Counted from the first letter of the stretch, positions 30,514-39,518 are shown. The stretch: 64,000 bases of DNA from Bradyrhizobium sp. Arg816 (GCF_029989365.1 NZ_JAPRAQ010000001.1:186001-250000), one strand, 5' to 3'. Notes: generated by a model from the sequence alone, not told the origin. Program-made: numbers and translations.

Positions 30514-31824
30514 TTACGCGGCCGCCGCGGGCAGCTTGATGACGATCCGCAATCCGCTTCGTTCGCTCTCCGTGATATTCGCGGCGTCGATCGTTCCCCC
30601 AAGTCGATCGACAATCCGCTTGACGATCGAGAGGCCCAGACCGACGCCCTCGCCTTCCGGCCGCTGCCCACGGAAGAACGGCTCAAATATCCGGCCGATC
30701 TCGTCGGGGGACACGCCTGGCCCATTGTCCTCGATCCGAAGCACAGCCATGGCGCCATCCCGGTAAATCGCCACATCGATCCTGCCGCCCGCCGGCGTGA
30801 AACGGAGCGCGTTATCGAGAAGATTGCGGATCATGGCTGCGAGCATGACCGGCTCGCCGCGCACCGGAACTGACTCGGCCCGTTCGAAACCAAGATCGAC
30901 GCCGCGGCTGATCGCCTCCCGCAAGAGATCGGCGATGACGCTCTTCGCCGCGTGATCGAGCTCCACGACTTCCCATTGCCGGCAATCGGTGGACGCAGCG
31001 TCGTGGCGCGCCAGCGCAAGCAACTGCTCCAGAAGATGCTTGCTGCGACTCATGCCCTGCCGAAGCGCCGCAAGGCGCTCGCGCGCGGCCGGCGGCAGTT
31101 CGACGTGATCGAGATTCTCAGCCTGTACGCTCAACGCCGTGAGCGGTGTGCGCAGTTCGTGCGCGGCATCCGCGATAAACCTTCGCTGCTGCCCTATCAT
31201 TTCGTGCATGCGCTGCAACAGGCCGTTGATGGAAGACACGAACGGATTCAGTTCGCTTGGGAGCTCGCGAAGCGGCAACGCCGTCATGTCATCCGCACGC
31301 CGTGCGTTGAGTTCGTCCGCCAGCCGGACCATGGGTCGAAGCGATCCGGCAATGACAAAGGCGATCACCAGCATCAGGCAAGGGATCAGCGCGGCGATCG
31401 GAAGCACGGTGCGGAGCGCCATGTCACTCGCGATCTCATCCCTGACCCCCGTGCTCTGGGCCACGGCAAACCGGCTGCCATCGGATCGCGTCCTCAGCAC
31501 CACCCGGACCGGTTTTCCCTGTCGCGTTGCATCGCGCATCCCATCCTGAAGCCGCCACAACTGGCGCTCCTCGGGTGTGCCTTGCGGCGCCTTGCCCAGC
31601 TCCATCAGCCAGACCTCGGAGTTTTCATCGACCCCATGGAGGTCCTGAGCTCCGGTGAAGCCACCGCTCTGAACGAGGCCCGCGATCTGGATCAGCACGG
31701 AGTCCTGCGTCTCGATCGCCTCATCGAATGCCCACCGGTGTGCGAAGACGCCTCCGATGAGCCCGGTCACCAGCACGATCGTCGTCAAGCTGATGAACAG
31801 CCGGCCGCGCAGCGAGTTGATCAT
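30514..31824 (-). CDS. Sensor histidine kinase, QseC/TctE-like
   Basis: The 436-aa kinase has an N-terminal helix (LFISLTTIVLVTGLIGGVFA), a periplasmic sensor of about 120 residues, a second helix near residue 150 (VLPIAALIPCLMLVIAFVI), HAMP, then H-box DAAHELRTPLTAL, N-box NLLDNALRF and G-boxes DNGPGVS and GVGLGLSIV. Its ATG overlaps the response regulator stop by 4 nt. The input signal is unknown; the divergent genes suggest an envelope or cation stress. Confidence 0.92.
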   Translation of the reverse strand: MINSLRGRLFISLTTIVLVTGLIGGVFAHRWAFDEAIETQDSVLIQIAGLVQSGGFTGAQDLHGVDENSEVWLMELGKAPQGTPEERQLWRLQDGMRDATRQGKPVRVVLRTRSDGSRFAVAQSTGVRDEIASDMALRTVLPIAALIPCLMLVIAFVIAGSLRPMVRLADELNARRADDMTALPLRELPSELNPFVSSINGLLQRMHEMIGQQRRFIADAAHELRTPLTALSVQAENLDHVELPPAARERLAALRQGMSRSKHLLEQLLALARHDAASTDCRQWEVVELDHAAKSVIADLLREAISRGVDLGFERAESVPVRGEPVMLAAMIRNLLDNALRFTPAGGRIDVAIYRDGAMAVLRIEDNGPGVSPDEIGRIFEPFFRGQRPEGEGVGLGLSIVKRIVDRLGGTIDAANITESERSGLRIVIKLPAAAA

Positions 31825-32510
31825 GGCGCGCGATCCACCATCCATCCCATCCCGCGCACGTTACGGATCGCCTCCGTACCAAGCTTCTTTCGGATGGTGT
31901 GGATCAGGAATTCGACCGCGTTGCTTTCGACCTCCTCGTTCCAGCCGTACAGCTGCCGCTCGAGTTCGCTTCGCGACAGGATGGTGCCGGGGCGCGTCAA
32001 CAATGCCTGGAGCAGCGCGAACTCGCGCGCGGTCAGGAGGGCCGTTTGGCCACACAGAGAAGCCTCGCGGGTCGCAGGATCGAGACTGAGCTTGCCGTTG
32101 CCAAGCACAGCGGGCGCACCGCTGCCTTCGCGGCGAAGCACCGCCCGCATCCGCGCCAGCAATTCGCGGATCTCGAACGGCTTGACCAGATAATCGTCTG
32201 CGCCGAGATCTAGGCCTTCGATCCTGTGATCGACGCCATCCCGCGCGGTGACGATAATGACCGGGCACCTGCAGCCATTCGCGCGCAGCTGCCGCAGGAT
32301 ATCCCGACCGTCCGCGTTCGGCAGGCCGAGATCGAGCAGCAGCACCTCATAAGACTCGGCTGAGGCAGCAAGCAGCGCGGACTCGCCGTCCCTCACCCAG
32401 TCGACGGCGTAAGCAGCATCCTTCAGCGCCTGTTCGACGGCGGCTCCAACCATCCTGTCGTCTTCGATCAGCAGTACCCGCAAAGCTCGATCCTCGAAAC
32501 CGCCGGCCAT
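31821..32510 (-). CDS. OmpR-family response regulator, QseB/TctD-like
   Basis: The 229-aa regulator has a receiver domain (acidic IEDD, phospho-acceptor Asp in LLLDLGLPN, then VTARD and LVKPF) and a winged-helix DNA-binding domain (LLTAREFALLQAL ... SNAVEFLIHTIRKKL ... VRGMGWMV). It is encoded directly upstream of its kinase with an ATGA overlap. Two direct-repeat sites in the divergent promoter region fit its binding mode, suggesting control of both its own operon and the COG4705 operon. Confidence 0.93.
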   Translation of the reverse strand: MAGGFEDRALRVLLIEDDRMVGAAVEQALKDAAYAVDWVRDGESALLAASAESYEVLLLDLGLPNADGRDILRQLRANGCRCPVIIVTARDGVDHRIEGLDLGADDYLVKPFEIRELLARMRAVLRREGSGAPAVLGNGKLSLDPATREASLCGQTALLTAREFALLQALLTRPGTILSRSELERQLYGWNEEVESNAVEFLIHTIRKKLGTEAIRNVRGMGWMVDRAP

Positions 32511-32538
32511 CCGGCCGTCAAAATCATGGCCGTTCCGA

Positions 32539-32555
32539 CTTAGCGCAGAGTTAGG
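32539..32555 (-). promoter_or_regulatory. Candidate response-regulator direct-repeat site 1
   Basis: On the minus strand this reads CCTAAC-TCTGC-GCTAAG, two six-base half-sites 11 bp apart. It faces the response regulator gene, 29 nt upstream of its ATG. The spacing is that of PmrA/QseB-type tandem sites. Confidence 0.5.
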
Positions 32556-32612
32556 GAGCGCCAGCAGGCCAAAAATGCGGCGAACGCCGCCCCCGCATTG
32601 AAAATTCTCGTC

Positions 32613-32629
32613 CCTAAGCCCGGCCTAAG
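32613..32629 (+). promoter_or_regulatory. Candidate response-regulator direct-repeat site 2
   Basis: CCTAAG-CCCGG-CCTAAG is an exact direct repeat with 11-bp periodicity, 48 nt upstream of the start of the first COG4705 gene. It has the same architecture as the site at 32539-32555 but the opposite orientation. Confidence 0.6.
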
Positions 32630-32677
32630 TCGCCTGCGCGACGGTCTCGCATCGCTTCGGCTTTGGGAGATTTGGGC

Positions 32678-33460
32678 GTGTCGCAATATTCAGGTTTTGG
32701 CGCAAGACGGATGCTGAACAAGGTTCCGGAGGTCACGGCGATCTTCTGGGCCATCAAGATTCTCTCGACCACGGTTGGCGAGACCGGCGCCGACTATCTC
32801 GCGGTGCATGTCGGCCTCGGCGCCAGCCTGACCGCGATCTGCATGAGCGGCCTGCTGGTCGCAGCCCTGCTGCTGCAACTGAACCGCCGCGTCTACGTGC
32901 CCTGGATCTACTGGCTGACCGTCGTTCTCGTCAGTATCGTCGGCACGCAGCTCACGGATCTCCTGACCGACAAGCTCGAGATCAGCCTCTACATCAGCAC
33001 AGCGGCGTTCGCTTGCGCGCTCGCCGCGACCTTTGCGGTCTGGTACGGCGTCGAGCGCACGCTGTCGATCCACAGCATCGTGACGACGCGGCGCGAGCTA
33101 TTTTACTGGACGGCAATCCTGTTCACCTTCGCGCTCGGCACGGCCGCAGGCGATCTTGCCACCGAAGCACTCGGTCTCGGTTTCCAGCTCGGCGTCGCCG
33201 CCTTCGGCATGCTGATCGCGGCGGTGATGATGGCCTATTATTTCGGCGCCAATCCCGTCCTCACCTTCTGGCTTGCCTACATCCTTACCCGCCCGCTCGG
33301 CGCCTCGCTCGGCGATTTGCTCTCGCAATCGCGCGAGTACGGCGGCATCGGCCTCGGCACGATCCAGACCAGCATCGCCTTCCTGACCGTGATCGTCGGC
33401 CTCGTCGCCTGGGTGACCTTCGAGGGCGACGGCAGGCGCCGCGCCGATCCGGCGCAATAG
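32678..33460 (+). CDS. COG4705-type membrane protein, fourfold repeat (paralogue 1)
   Basis: The 260-aa protein has about eight helices and four copies of a motif [FY]W-x(9-10)-G-[ETA]-x3-4-D, with Asp39, Asp94, Asp159 and Asp213 at matching places; the first copy reads [17 protein letters not shown] then GET. Acidic residues repeated inside membrane segments suggest cation movement, but this is inference and no substrate is known. I chose the GTG at 32678 because GGGAGA lies 7-8 nt upstream. It is divergent from the two-component system. Confidence 0.75.
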   Translation: MSQYSGFGARRMLNKVPEVTAIFWAIKILSTTVGETGADYLAVHVGLGASLTAICMSGLLVAALLLQLNRRVYVPWIYWLTVVLVSIVGTQLTDLLTDKLEISLYISTAAFACALAATFAVWYGVERTLSIHSIVTTRRELFYWTAILFTFALGTAAGDLATEALGLGFQLGVAAFGMLIAAVMMAYYFGANPVLTFWLAYILTRPLGASLGDLLSQSREYGGIGLGTIQTSIAFLTVIVGLVAWVTFEGDGRRRADPAQ

Positions 33461-33518
33461 TTTCAACCGCGAAATCCCGCTCTCTGCACGAAGCAGGAGC
33501 TCCACCAGGAGAAACCAC

Positions 33519-33920
33519 ATGATGAAACTGATTTCCGCCGTCGCCGTCTGCCTCGTGACGACCCTCACAGGCGAGCCGCGCATGCATGCGACCCAGCACT
33601 TCACCTTCGTGCCGCTCGCAGAAGCCGCGACCGCAAAGCTCGGCGATCTCACGCCGTTCCGGAGCATCGTGGTCGACGTCGCCGCGCTGATCGACAAGGG
33701 CGACCTCCCCGCCGCCAAGACGAGGATCAAGGACCTCGAGACCAAATGGGACGAGGCCGAAGCCGGATTGAAGCCGCGCGCGGCAGCCGATTGGCACACC
33801 GTCGACAAGGCGATCGACCGCGCGCTGGAGGCGCTGCGCGCGGGCGCGCCGGATGCGGCGAAGTGCAAGCAGGCGATCGCTGATCTGCTCGCGGCCATGG
33901 ATACCGCCGCGAAGTCCTGA
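33519..33920 (+). CDS. Small secreted helical protein between COG4705 genes
   Basis: The 133-aa product has a short N-terminal signal-like segment ([17 protein letters not shown]) and then a helical, Lys/Asp/Ala-rich domain with one Cys. AGGAG lies 7 nt before the first ATG. It is probably periplasmic. Its place between the two COG4705 genes (gaps 58 and 69 nt) implies a shared job, perhaps as a periplasmic partner. No family is recognised with certainty. Confidence 0.65.
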   Translation: MMKLISAVAVCLVTTLTGEPRMHATQHFTFVPLAEAATAKLGDLTPFRSIVVDVAALIDKGDLPAAKTRIKDLETKWDEAEAGLKPRAAADWHTVDKAIDRALEALRAGAPDAAKCKQAIADLLAAMDTAAKS

Positions 33921-33989
33921 CGCCTCTGCGCGCCATCATCCCGTCAGCCGCGGATCCCGGTCCGCGGCTGACGCATCAACGAGGACACA

Positions 33990-34778
33990 ATGGAAGATCA
34001 GACCAAAAGCAGTATCAGCAACGAGAGCAAGGTCCCCGAGGTCACGCTCGGCTTCTGGATCATCAAGATCGCCGCCACCACGCTCGGCGAGACCGGCGGC
34101 GACACCGTCACCATGACGCTGAACTGGGGCTATCTGGCCGGGACTTGCCTGTTCCTCGCGGCCATGATCGTCCTGGTCGCGGCGCAGGTCCGCGCGCGCA
34201 AATTCCATCCGGCACTGTATTGGGCCACCATCGTCGCATCGACCACCTTCGGCACCACGATGGCCGACTTCGCCGACCGCTCGCTTGGCATCGGTTATAC
34301 CGGCGGCTCGACGCTGCTGCTCACTTGTCTCGTGCTGGTGCTCGGCCTCTGGTATCGCGCCGAGGGAACGATCTCGGTCAACAGCGTCAGCACACCGCGC
34401 GTTGAGGCCTTCTATTGGGGCGCGATCACCTTTTCGCAAACACTGGGTACTGCGCTCAGCGACTGGATCGCAGATACCGGCGATATGGGCTATCGCGGCG
34501 GCGCATTGATCTTCGCGGCCGGACTCGCCGTTATCGCTGCACTTTACTTCTGGACCCGCGCCTCGCGCGTCACGCTGTTCTGGGCCGCCTTCATCTTGAC
34601 GCGTCCGCTGGGTGCGACCGTCGGCGACTTTCTCGACAAGCCGCTCGACCACGGCGGCCTGGCGCTGAGCCGGCCGCTGGCCTCGGTCGTGATCGCAGCT
34701 TTTATGCTGGTGTGCCTGCTGCTGCTCCCGCAACGCGCGGGGCAGCATCCCGGCGATCACTCTCTCAGCCGAACGTGA
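33990..34778 (+). CDS. COG4705-type membrane protein, fourfold repeat (paralogue 2)
   Basis: The 262-aa protein is a clear paralogue of the one at 32678: both begin KVPEVT, then FW..KI..TT.GETG.D, and both contain FILTRPLG or YILTRPLG near the end. The four repeat aspartates are Asp38, Asp93, Asp158 and Asp213. A soluble N-terminus of about 13 residues precedes helix 1. GAGGACACA precedes the ATG. Its stop overlaps the convergent dipZ stop by 14 nt. The two copies could form a heterodimeric membrane complex. Confidence 0.75.
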   Translation: MEDQTKSSISNESKVPEVTLGFWIIKIAATTLGETGGDTVTMTLNWGYLAGTCLFLAAMIVLVAAQVRARKFHPALYWATIVASTTFGTTMADFADRSLGIGYTGGSTLLLTCLVLVLGLWYRAEGTISVNSVSTPRVEAFYWGAITFSQTLGTALSDWIADTGDMGYRGGALIFAAGLAVIAALYFWTRASRVTLFWAAFILTRPLGATVGDFLDKPLDHGGLALSRPLASVVIAAFMLVCLLLLPQRAGQHPGDHSLSRT

Positions 34779-36519
34779 ACGCGTAAGCCTGAAGGCCGGC
34801 ATCGAGGAAGCGGATTTCGAAGGTGTGGTCGGTGACGGCGTCCGGGGTACGGATGAGCTGATAGAGGCGCTGCGTCGTCACCACGCCGTTGCCGTCGGCG
34901 TCCGTGTCCATGCCATGCGCGGCCCCGGGCGGCTTGCCGTCGATGGTGACGCGAAAGCGAATGCTGGCGCCTTCCGTTGCAGGGCCGAGCACGAGATGCA
35001 GGTCGCGGGCGTGGAAGCGGTAGACGATGCTGCCATCAGGAGCATTCAGTTGCCCGCGCTCGGGCCCGACCGTCCAGTTGCCGGTCAGCGACCAGTCGTT
35101 GAGCTGCGGCTCGCCGGCGGCGTAGGCGTGGGCCTCGTCCTTCACCACGCCGCCGGGTGAGACGAAGTTTTCGCCGCGGCTATAGCCGACATAGGTCTCG
35201 TGCGACTGGACGTCGGCGCTGTCGGACGCAGCCGCCTCCGCGCCCGAGGCCTTGACCGCGACGACGTCGGACGGAACGTTCCTGTTGCCGGCTTCGGCGA
35301 GCAGCGTCTGGATCACGCGCTCGGACTCCGCATACTCGCCCTCGCCGAAATGATGGTGACGGACCTTGCCGTTGGCATCGATGAAGTAGTGCGCGGGCCA
35401 GTACTGGTTCTCGAACGAGCGCCAGATCTTGTAGTCGTTGTCGATCGCGACGGGGTAGCCGATCCTCAGCGTCGAAACCGCATTCTTGACGTTGGCGACG
35501 TTGCGCTCGAAAGCGAATTCGGGCGCGTGCACGCCGATCACCACCAGCCCCTGATCGCGATATTTCTCCGCCCAGGCACGGACATAGGGGATCGAGCGCA
35601 GGCAGTTGATGCAGGAATAGGTCCAGAAATCGACGAGGACGACTTTGCCCTTGAGCGCCTCAAACGTGAGCGGAGGCGAGTTCAGCCACTCCTGCGCGCC
35701 GGCCAGCGTGGGATCGAGATCTTCCACCGTCAGGCCGGAGGCGGCCTCGCCAGCGGGCTTGGCCTGCATCGACGGGCCGGTCATCACCGTCTTCTGGTTC
35801 GGGCGAAGCTTGTCGAGCAGTGCCTGCTCAAGTGACGTCGTGCTGCCGACCGAGAGGTTGGTGAGGAAGCCGGTGTCCAGACCAAGCGAAATGGCGACGA
35901 CAGCCGCGAGCACGGCGACGCCCACGCCACGCCTGATCCATTCACCAGCGCCGATCGATCGCTTCATCGCGGCAAAGACCCGCCCGCCGACCAGCAGGGC
36001 CAGCGCCAGCGAGGTCGCCGCTCCCGCGGCGTAAACCAGAAGCAGCAACGCCGTTCCGGCATTTGCACCCTGGAGCGCTGCGCCGGTCAGGATCAGGCCG
36101 AGCACGGGGCCTGCGCAAGGCGCCCAGAGGAAGCCCGTAGCGATGCCGAGCACGAACGGCGCGACAAGACTGTCCTCGCCCGGCTGCTCCGCCGATTGCG
36201 AGATGCGCGCGCCTACCGCCACGAGCGGCCGCATCAGGCGGTCGGCCAGCTCAGGAAACACCAGCGTCAGGCCGAACACGGCCAGCAGGATCAGCGCGGC
36301 TGCACGCCCGTATTGATTGGCGGAGACGACCCAGCCGCCCGCCACCGAGGCCAACGTCGCGACGACGGCAAAGGCCAGCGACATGCCGATCAGCATCGGC
36401 AGCCCGTTCCGCAGGAACGGCCGATCGGCGCGCGCCAGCACGAATGGGATGACCGGCAGGATGCACGGACTCACGATGGTCAGGACGCCACCGAGATAGG
36501 CCAATAGATAGAGGATCAT
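34765..36519 (-). CDS. dipZ: DipZ-type protein: CcdA-like membrane domain plus thioredoxin-like domain
   Basis: The 584-aa protein joins three parts. Residues 1-225 are a DsbD/CcdA-like membrane domain with paired cysteines in TIVSPCILPV and GFLWAPCAGPVLG. Residues about 270-420 are a periplasmic thioredoxin-like domain with redox motif YSCINC. The rest is a beta-rich domain (VYRFHARDLHLVLG...), as in Mycobacterium DipZ. It should pass reducing power from the cytoplasm to periplasmic thiols. It starts 13 nt after the next rightward gene on the same strand ends. Confidence 0.88.
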   Translation of the reverse strand: MILYLLAYLGGVLTIVSPCILPVIPFVLARADRPFLRNGLPMLIGMSLAFAVVATLASVAGGWVVSANQYGRAAALILLAVFGLTLVFPELADRLMRPLVAVGARISQSAEQPGEDSLVAPFVLGIATGFLWAPCAGPVLGLILTGAALQGANAGTALLLLVYAAGAATSLALALLVGGRVFAAMKRSIGAGEWIRRGVGVAVLAAVVAISLGLDTGFLTNLSVGSTTSLEQALLDKLRPNQKTVMTGPSMQAKPAGEAASGLTVEDLDPTLAGAQEWLNSPPLTFEALKGKVVLVDFWTYSCINCLRSIPYVRAWAEKYRDQGLVVIGVHAPEFAFERNVANVKNAVSTLRIGYPVAIDNDYKIWRSFENQYWPAHYFIDANGKVRHHHFGEGEYAESERVIQTLLAEAGNRNVPSDVVAVKASGAEAAASDSADVQSHETYVGYSRGENFVSPGGVVKDEAHAYAAGEPQLNDWSLTGNWTVGPERGQLNAPDGSIVYRFHARDLHLVLGPATEGASIRFRVTIDGKPPGAAHGMDTDADGNGVVTTQRLYQLIRTPDAVTDHTFEIRFLDAGLQAYAFTFG

Positions 36520-36532
36520 GGGCCTGCTCTTA

Positions 36533-37330
36533 TCACCGCTCAGTGGGAGCGATCTTCACAAGACCGTTTTCGGCGAGAATGTCCTGCCCCTTGTCCGACA
36601 ACAGGAACAGCGCGAGCCTTGCGGCGGCCGGATTGTCCGTGAGCAATGCGAGCCCATAGGTGGCGACGACGTCGATTTCCGCCGGCAGGCGCGAGACCTT
36701 CAATCCCGGAACCTCGCGGAGGGTCTGCTGCCGGCCGCTGCAATAGACCAGCAGCACATCCGCCTTGTCGGCGAGGAAGATGCTGGCGGCAGGCGAATGG
36801 CCTTCCAGCGGCTTGATCGCGGCCGGACCGCCGATCAGCTTCAGCGCCTTGTTGCTGAGCACCGCCTCCGCACCGGCCCGGACCTTCTCCGCGCGCTTGA
36901 ACACCGCAAAAGCATAGTCGCCGCCGGGATCGACGATCGGCGTCGACGTCGCCAGACGTATCCTGGGGTCCAGCATCGTCTCCAGCGCGTTCGCCTCGGT
37001 CAGCCCGACCGCCTCACGGCTGAACAGGCAGAGCGTATTGCGCGCGAACGGGATCATCAGCGCCTGGGGCCGTTGAGCCACCAGCGTGCGCGGATGCGCC
37101 GTGTCGGCCGACAGGTAAAAATCAACGGCCTCGCCCTTCTCGATCCGTTCGCGCAGACCACCCGACGGGCCGAACACGGGATCGGCGACCTGCGAGGCGT
37201 CAAGGCCCGCGGCCTTGATTGCCTGCTTCAGCGGCGCCGTCAGGCTTCCCGCGGCGAAGACGCGCGCCGGCTCGGCATGGGCGGCGACGACGCCGACGGC
37301 GAGACACAACGCGGAGACAAGCAGTTTCAT
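36533..37330 (-). CDS. ModA-like periplasmic oxyanion-binding protein (orphan)
   Basis: The 265-aa protein has a signal peptide (MKLLVSALCLAVGVVAAHA) and the type II binding fold of ModA/WtpA proteins, with VFAAGSLTAPL and FGPSGGLRERI, where the serines would contact the oxyanion. VDPGGDYAF follows. No modB or modC permease genes are nearby, so it is an orphan. It is the last gene of an operon whose promoter has a ModE-type operator, which supports molybdate or tungstate as ligand. I used the ATG at 37330, where the signal peptide starts. Confidence 0.78.
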   Translation of the reverse strand: MKLLVSALCLAVGVVAAHAEPARVFAAGSLTAPLKQAIKAAGLDASQVADPVFGPSGGLRERIEKGEAVDFYLSADTAHPRTLVAQRPQALMIPFARNTLCLFSREAVGLTEANALETMLDPRIRLATSTPIVDPGGDYAFAVFKRAEKVRAGAEAVLSNKALKLIGGPAAIKPLEGHSPAASIFLADKADVLLVYCSGRQQTLREVPGLKVSRLPAEIDVVATYGLALLTDNPAAARLALFLLSDKGQDILAENGLVKIAPTER

Positions 37331-37358
37331 TCGACCTCGATGTCCGGATGCGTCGGCA

Positions 37359-38048
37359 CTATAGCAGACGCTCGTAAAATCCGCCGTAGGAGCCATTCGG
37401 CTCGACGAGATGGATCTCCAAGATCCAGTGCCGCTCCCGGCCGAGCTCGTCGGGGTCGCGCATCCGCTTGTCGTTCCCGGGCTGCACGCGATTGAGGTTC
37501 TTGTCGCCGGGGATGTGGGCATGGGCGAACTCGCTGACGAGATGGCCCGCGATGGCGCCGCCAAAACGCCAGCCAGCCTGTTCGGACGCCTTCTCTGCAA
37601 ACGCGTACAAATCCTGGCCCGTGATGTCGGGCGAAGCGAGATAGTGGGCTTGCACCCTGTCGAACACGACAGGCAGCGCTTCCACCAGCGGCCCGCCGGG
37701 ATGATTGCCCAGGACATAGGTCCGTCCAAGGTCCGCCTCCCAATCCTCGAAGACGGGACCGAGGTCGACATAGACGATGTCGTCGGCCTCGATATTCCGG
37801 ATCGGCGGATTGTCGGCGGCCAGTGTCAGCGTGTTCTCGCGCGCCCTCACGATACGCTTGTGCCAGTGCTTCTCGACGCCGAATTGCTCAAGGGCGATCG
37901 TATAGATCTCCTGCTCGATCTCGCGCTCGGTGCGGCCCGGCCGGATCAGGTGTCGCCGTTCGATCTCGTCGAAGAGGGTCTCTGCACGTTTCTCGGCCTC
38001 GACCAGCGCCATACGCCGCGCTGAAAGCTCTGCCTGCTCTTGCTTCAC
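37359..38048 (-). CDS. M24-family metallopeptidase-like protein
   Basis: The 229-aa protein has the pita-bread fold ligands: two aspartates in YVDLGPVFEDWEADLGRT, a His in GHLVSEFAH and a Glu in ILEIHLVE. It lacks the N-terminal domain of Xaa-Pro dipeptidases, so it is a minimal, creatinase/methionine-aminopeptidase-like domain. Whether it cleaves peptides is unknown. It lies between the zinc-ribbon gene (40 nt) and the ModA-like gene (28 nt) on the same strand. Confidence 0.82.
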   Translation of the reverse strand: MKQEQAELSARRMALVEAEKRAETLFDEIERRHLIRPGRTEREIEQEIYTIALEQFGVEKHWHKRIVRARENTLTLAADNPPIRNIEADDIVYVDLGPVFEDWEADLGRTYVLGNHPGGPLVEALPVVFDRVQAHYLASPDITGQDLYAFAEKASEQAGWRFGGAIAGHLVSEFAHAHIPGDKNLNRVQPGNDKRMRDPDELGRERHWILEIHLVEPNGSYGGFYERLL

Positions 38049-38088
38049 TCGTTATCCTCGTTCCTGTCAAACTGCTTTGATCGCGATC

Positions 38089-38328
38089 TTATCTGCGCCG
38101 CGTGACGGCCTTCCCGCCTGCCGGACGCATCTCGATCAATTTTGCGGTGCACGCGTTGCAGACGAGCGCGCACTCGTCCGAGACCAGACCGAGCTTGGCG
38201 TTGAGGCCGATGTCGAGGTCCTGATCGCCAAGGCTCTCGATAATCCCGTTGCAGCTCAGGCACCTGCGCTGAACATCCTCCCAGCGACCATCGGCGGCGC
38301 CCTGCGCCGGTGCAACATGACGGGACAT
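38089..38328 (-). CDS. Small zinc-ribbon-like protein
   Basis: The 79-aa protein has two Cys pairs, CLSC and CNAC, about 35 residues apart, a likely zinc or metal site, and a basic C-terminus. AGAGG lies 7 nt upstream of the ATG at 38328. It is the first gene of the unit that continues with the M24 protein and the ModA-like protein. A ModE-type box ends 40 nt upstream of its start. No family is recognised. Confidence 0.7.
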   Translation of the reverse strand: MSRHVAPAQGAADGRWEDVQRRCLSCNGIIESLGDQDLDIGLNAKLGLVSDECALVCNACTAKLIEMRPAGGKAVTRRR

Positions 38329-38367
38329 CGTGGGATCCTCTTACATTCCGGCCGTCGGCCTTCGTCT

Positions 38368-38391
38368 CGCTATATTTATCCGTATACATCG
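38368..38391. promoter_or_regulatory. ModE-type operator a
   Basis: CGCTATAT-N8-ATACATCG, a 24-nt dyad of two 8-bp arms around an 8-nt centre. It sits between the divergent zinc-ribbon/M24/ModA-like operon (40 nt from its ATG) and the beta-propeller gene (165 nt from its ATG). The right arm is the weakest of the five copies. Confidence 0.65.
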
Positions 38392-38555
38392 AATGCGGCA
38401 AGGCGGCCCGGGAGGATCAACAAACCGCCAGCCATAGCGACAAAACGGCCGACAAAGCTCGCCTCTGAAGAATAGTCCCTTCTTATTCGTCAGGAATCGC
38501 AATCATGAAAAAGTACAATGATGCCTCGCGCTCGCGCACGCAGGGAGAAACGCTC

Positions 38556-39509
38556 ATGACCGGTCGCGCACTCGGCGCGGCCGTTGCCATCCTCACCGCC
38601 TGCCTACTGACCACCGGTCTTGCCCGGGCGCAGACCACGCCGGTCAATCTGCCCGAAAAGAGTTTTCCCGAGAGCGTGACGTCGACCAGTGACGGCGCAC
38701 TCTATGTCGGCAGCTTCAACCATGGCGGCGTGACGCGGATTACGCCGACCGGCAAGGTGGATGCCTTCGTCTCGCCCGGCGCCAATGGCAGCCGCTCCAC
38801 GCTCGGGGTGCTGGCCGACGAGACAAGCGGCACGCTCTATGCCTGCTCAAACGACCTCTCCGGCCTCGGCGTTCCCAGCCCCGGCGAAGGCAAAGGCGCA
38901 TTCCTCAAGACGTTCGACCTGCGAACGGGTGCGCCCAGGAGCAGCTTCCCGCTCAAGGACGAAAAATCCTTCTGCAACGACATCGCGGTGGGCGCCGATG
39001 GAACAGCCTATGTCAGCGACTCCTTCGCGCCTTATGTCTACAGTCTCAAGCCGGGCGCGACCGCGCTCGAGGTCTGGGCGACGGACCCGGTGCTGGCACC
39101 GGCCAAGGACGGCGTGGGTCTCGACGGCATCGCCGTTGGTTCCGACGGCAACGTCTATGTCACGACCTTCATCCCGGCAAAACTGTTCCGGATCGCCGCC
39201 AAGGACGGCAAGTCCGGCGCCATCACGGAGCTGAAGCCGTCAAGCGCGCTGGACCACGCCGATGCGCTTCGCACATTCGGCAGCGGTTTTCTGCTGATCG
39301 AGGGCGCCGGACGTCTCGACAAGGTCACCGTCAGCGGCGACGAGGCGCGGATCGAGGTGATCAAGGACGGGCTCGCCGAGCCGGTCTCGGTCGCGCAGGT
39401 GGGCAATACCGGCTGGGTCGCGGAAGGCAAACTGTCCTACGTCATCGGTGACAACAAGAGCAAAGACCCGGGCGCCTTCACACTGAAGCCGATTGCACTG
39501 CCGAAGTAA
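38556..39509 (+). CDS. Secreted SMP-30/gluconolactonase-like beta-propeller protein
   Basis: The 317-aa protein has a signal peptide (LGAAVAILTACLLTTGLARA) and repeats such as DGALYVGSFNHGG, DIAVGADGTAYVSDSF and GIAVGSDGNVYVTTF, the blades of an SMP-30/NHL beta-propeller. It would be periplasmic, possibly a lactonase or a scaffold. Two starts are possible; I chose the ATG at 38556 because GGGAGAAA precedes it and the signal peptide begins there. It shares its promoter region with the ModE-box operon on the other strand. Confidence 0.78.
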   Translation: MTGRALGAAVAILTACLLTTGLARAQTTPVNLPEKSFPESVTSTSDGALYVGSFNHGGVTRITPTGKVDAFVSPGANGSRSTLGVLADETSGTLYACSNDLSGLGVPSPGEGKGAFLKTFDLRTGAPRSSFPLKDEKSFCNDIAVGADGTAYVSDSFAPYVYSLKPGATALEVWATDPVLAPAKDGVGLDGIAVGSDGNVYVTTFIPAKLFRIAAKDGKSGAITELKPSSALDHADALRTFGSGFLLIEGAGRLDKVTVSGDEARIEVIKDGLAEPVSVAQVGNTGWVAEGKLSYVIGDNKSKDPGAFTLKPIALPK

Positions 39510-39518
39510 CGCACCAGC

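Noticed and set aside
36533..37771. N-terminally extended form of the ModA-like protein (412 aa)
   Set aside because: The extra residues overlap the M24 gene in another frame and precede a clear signal peptide that begins at 37330.
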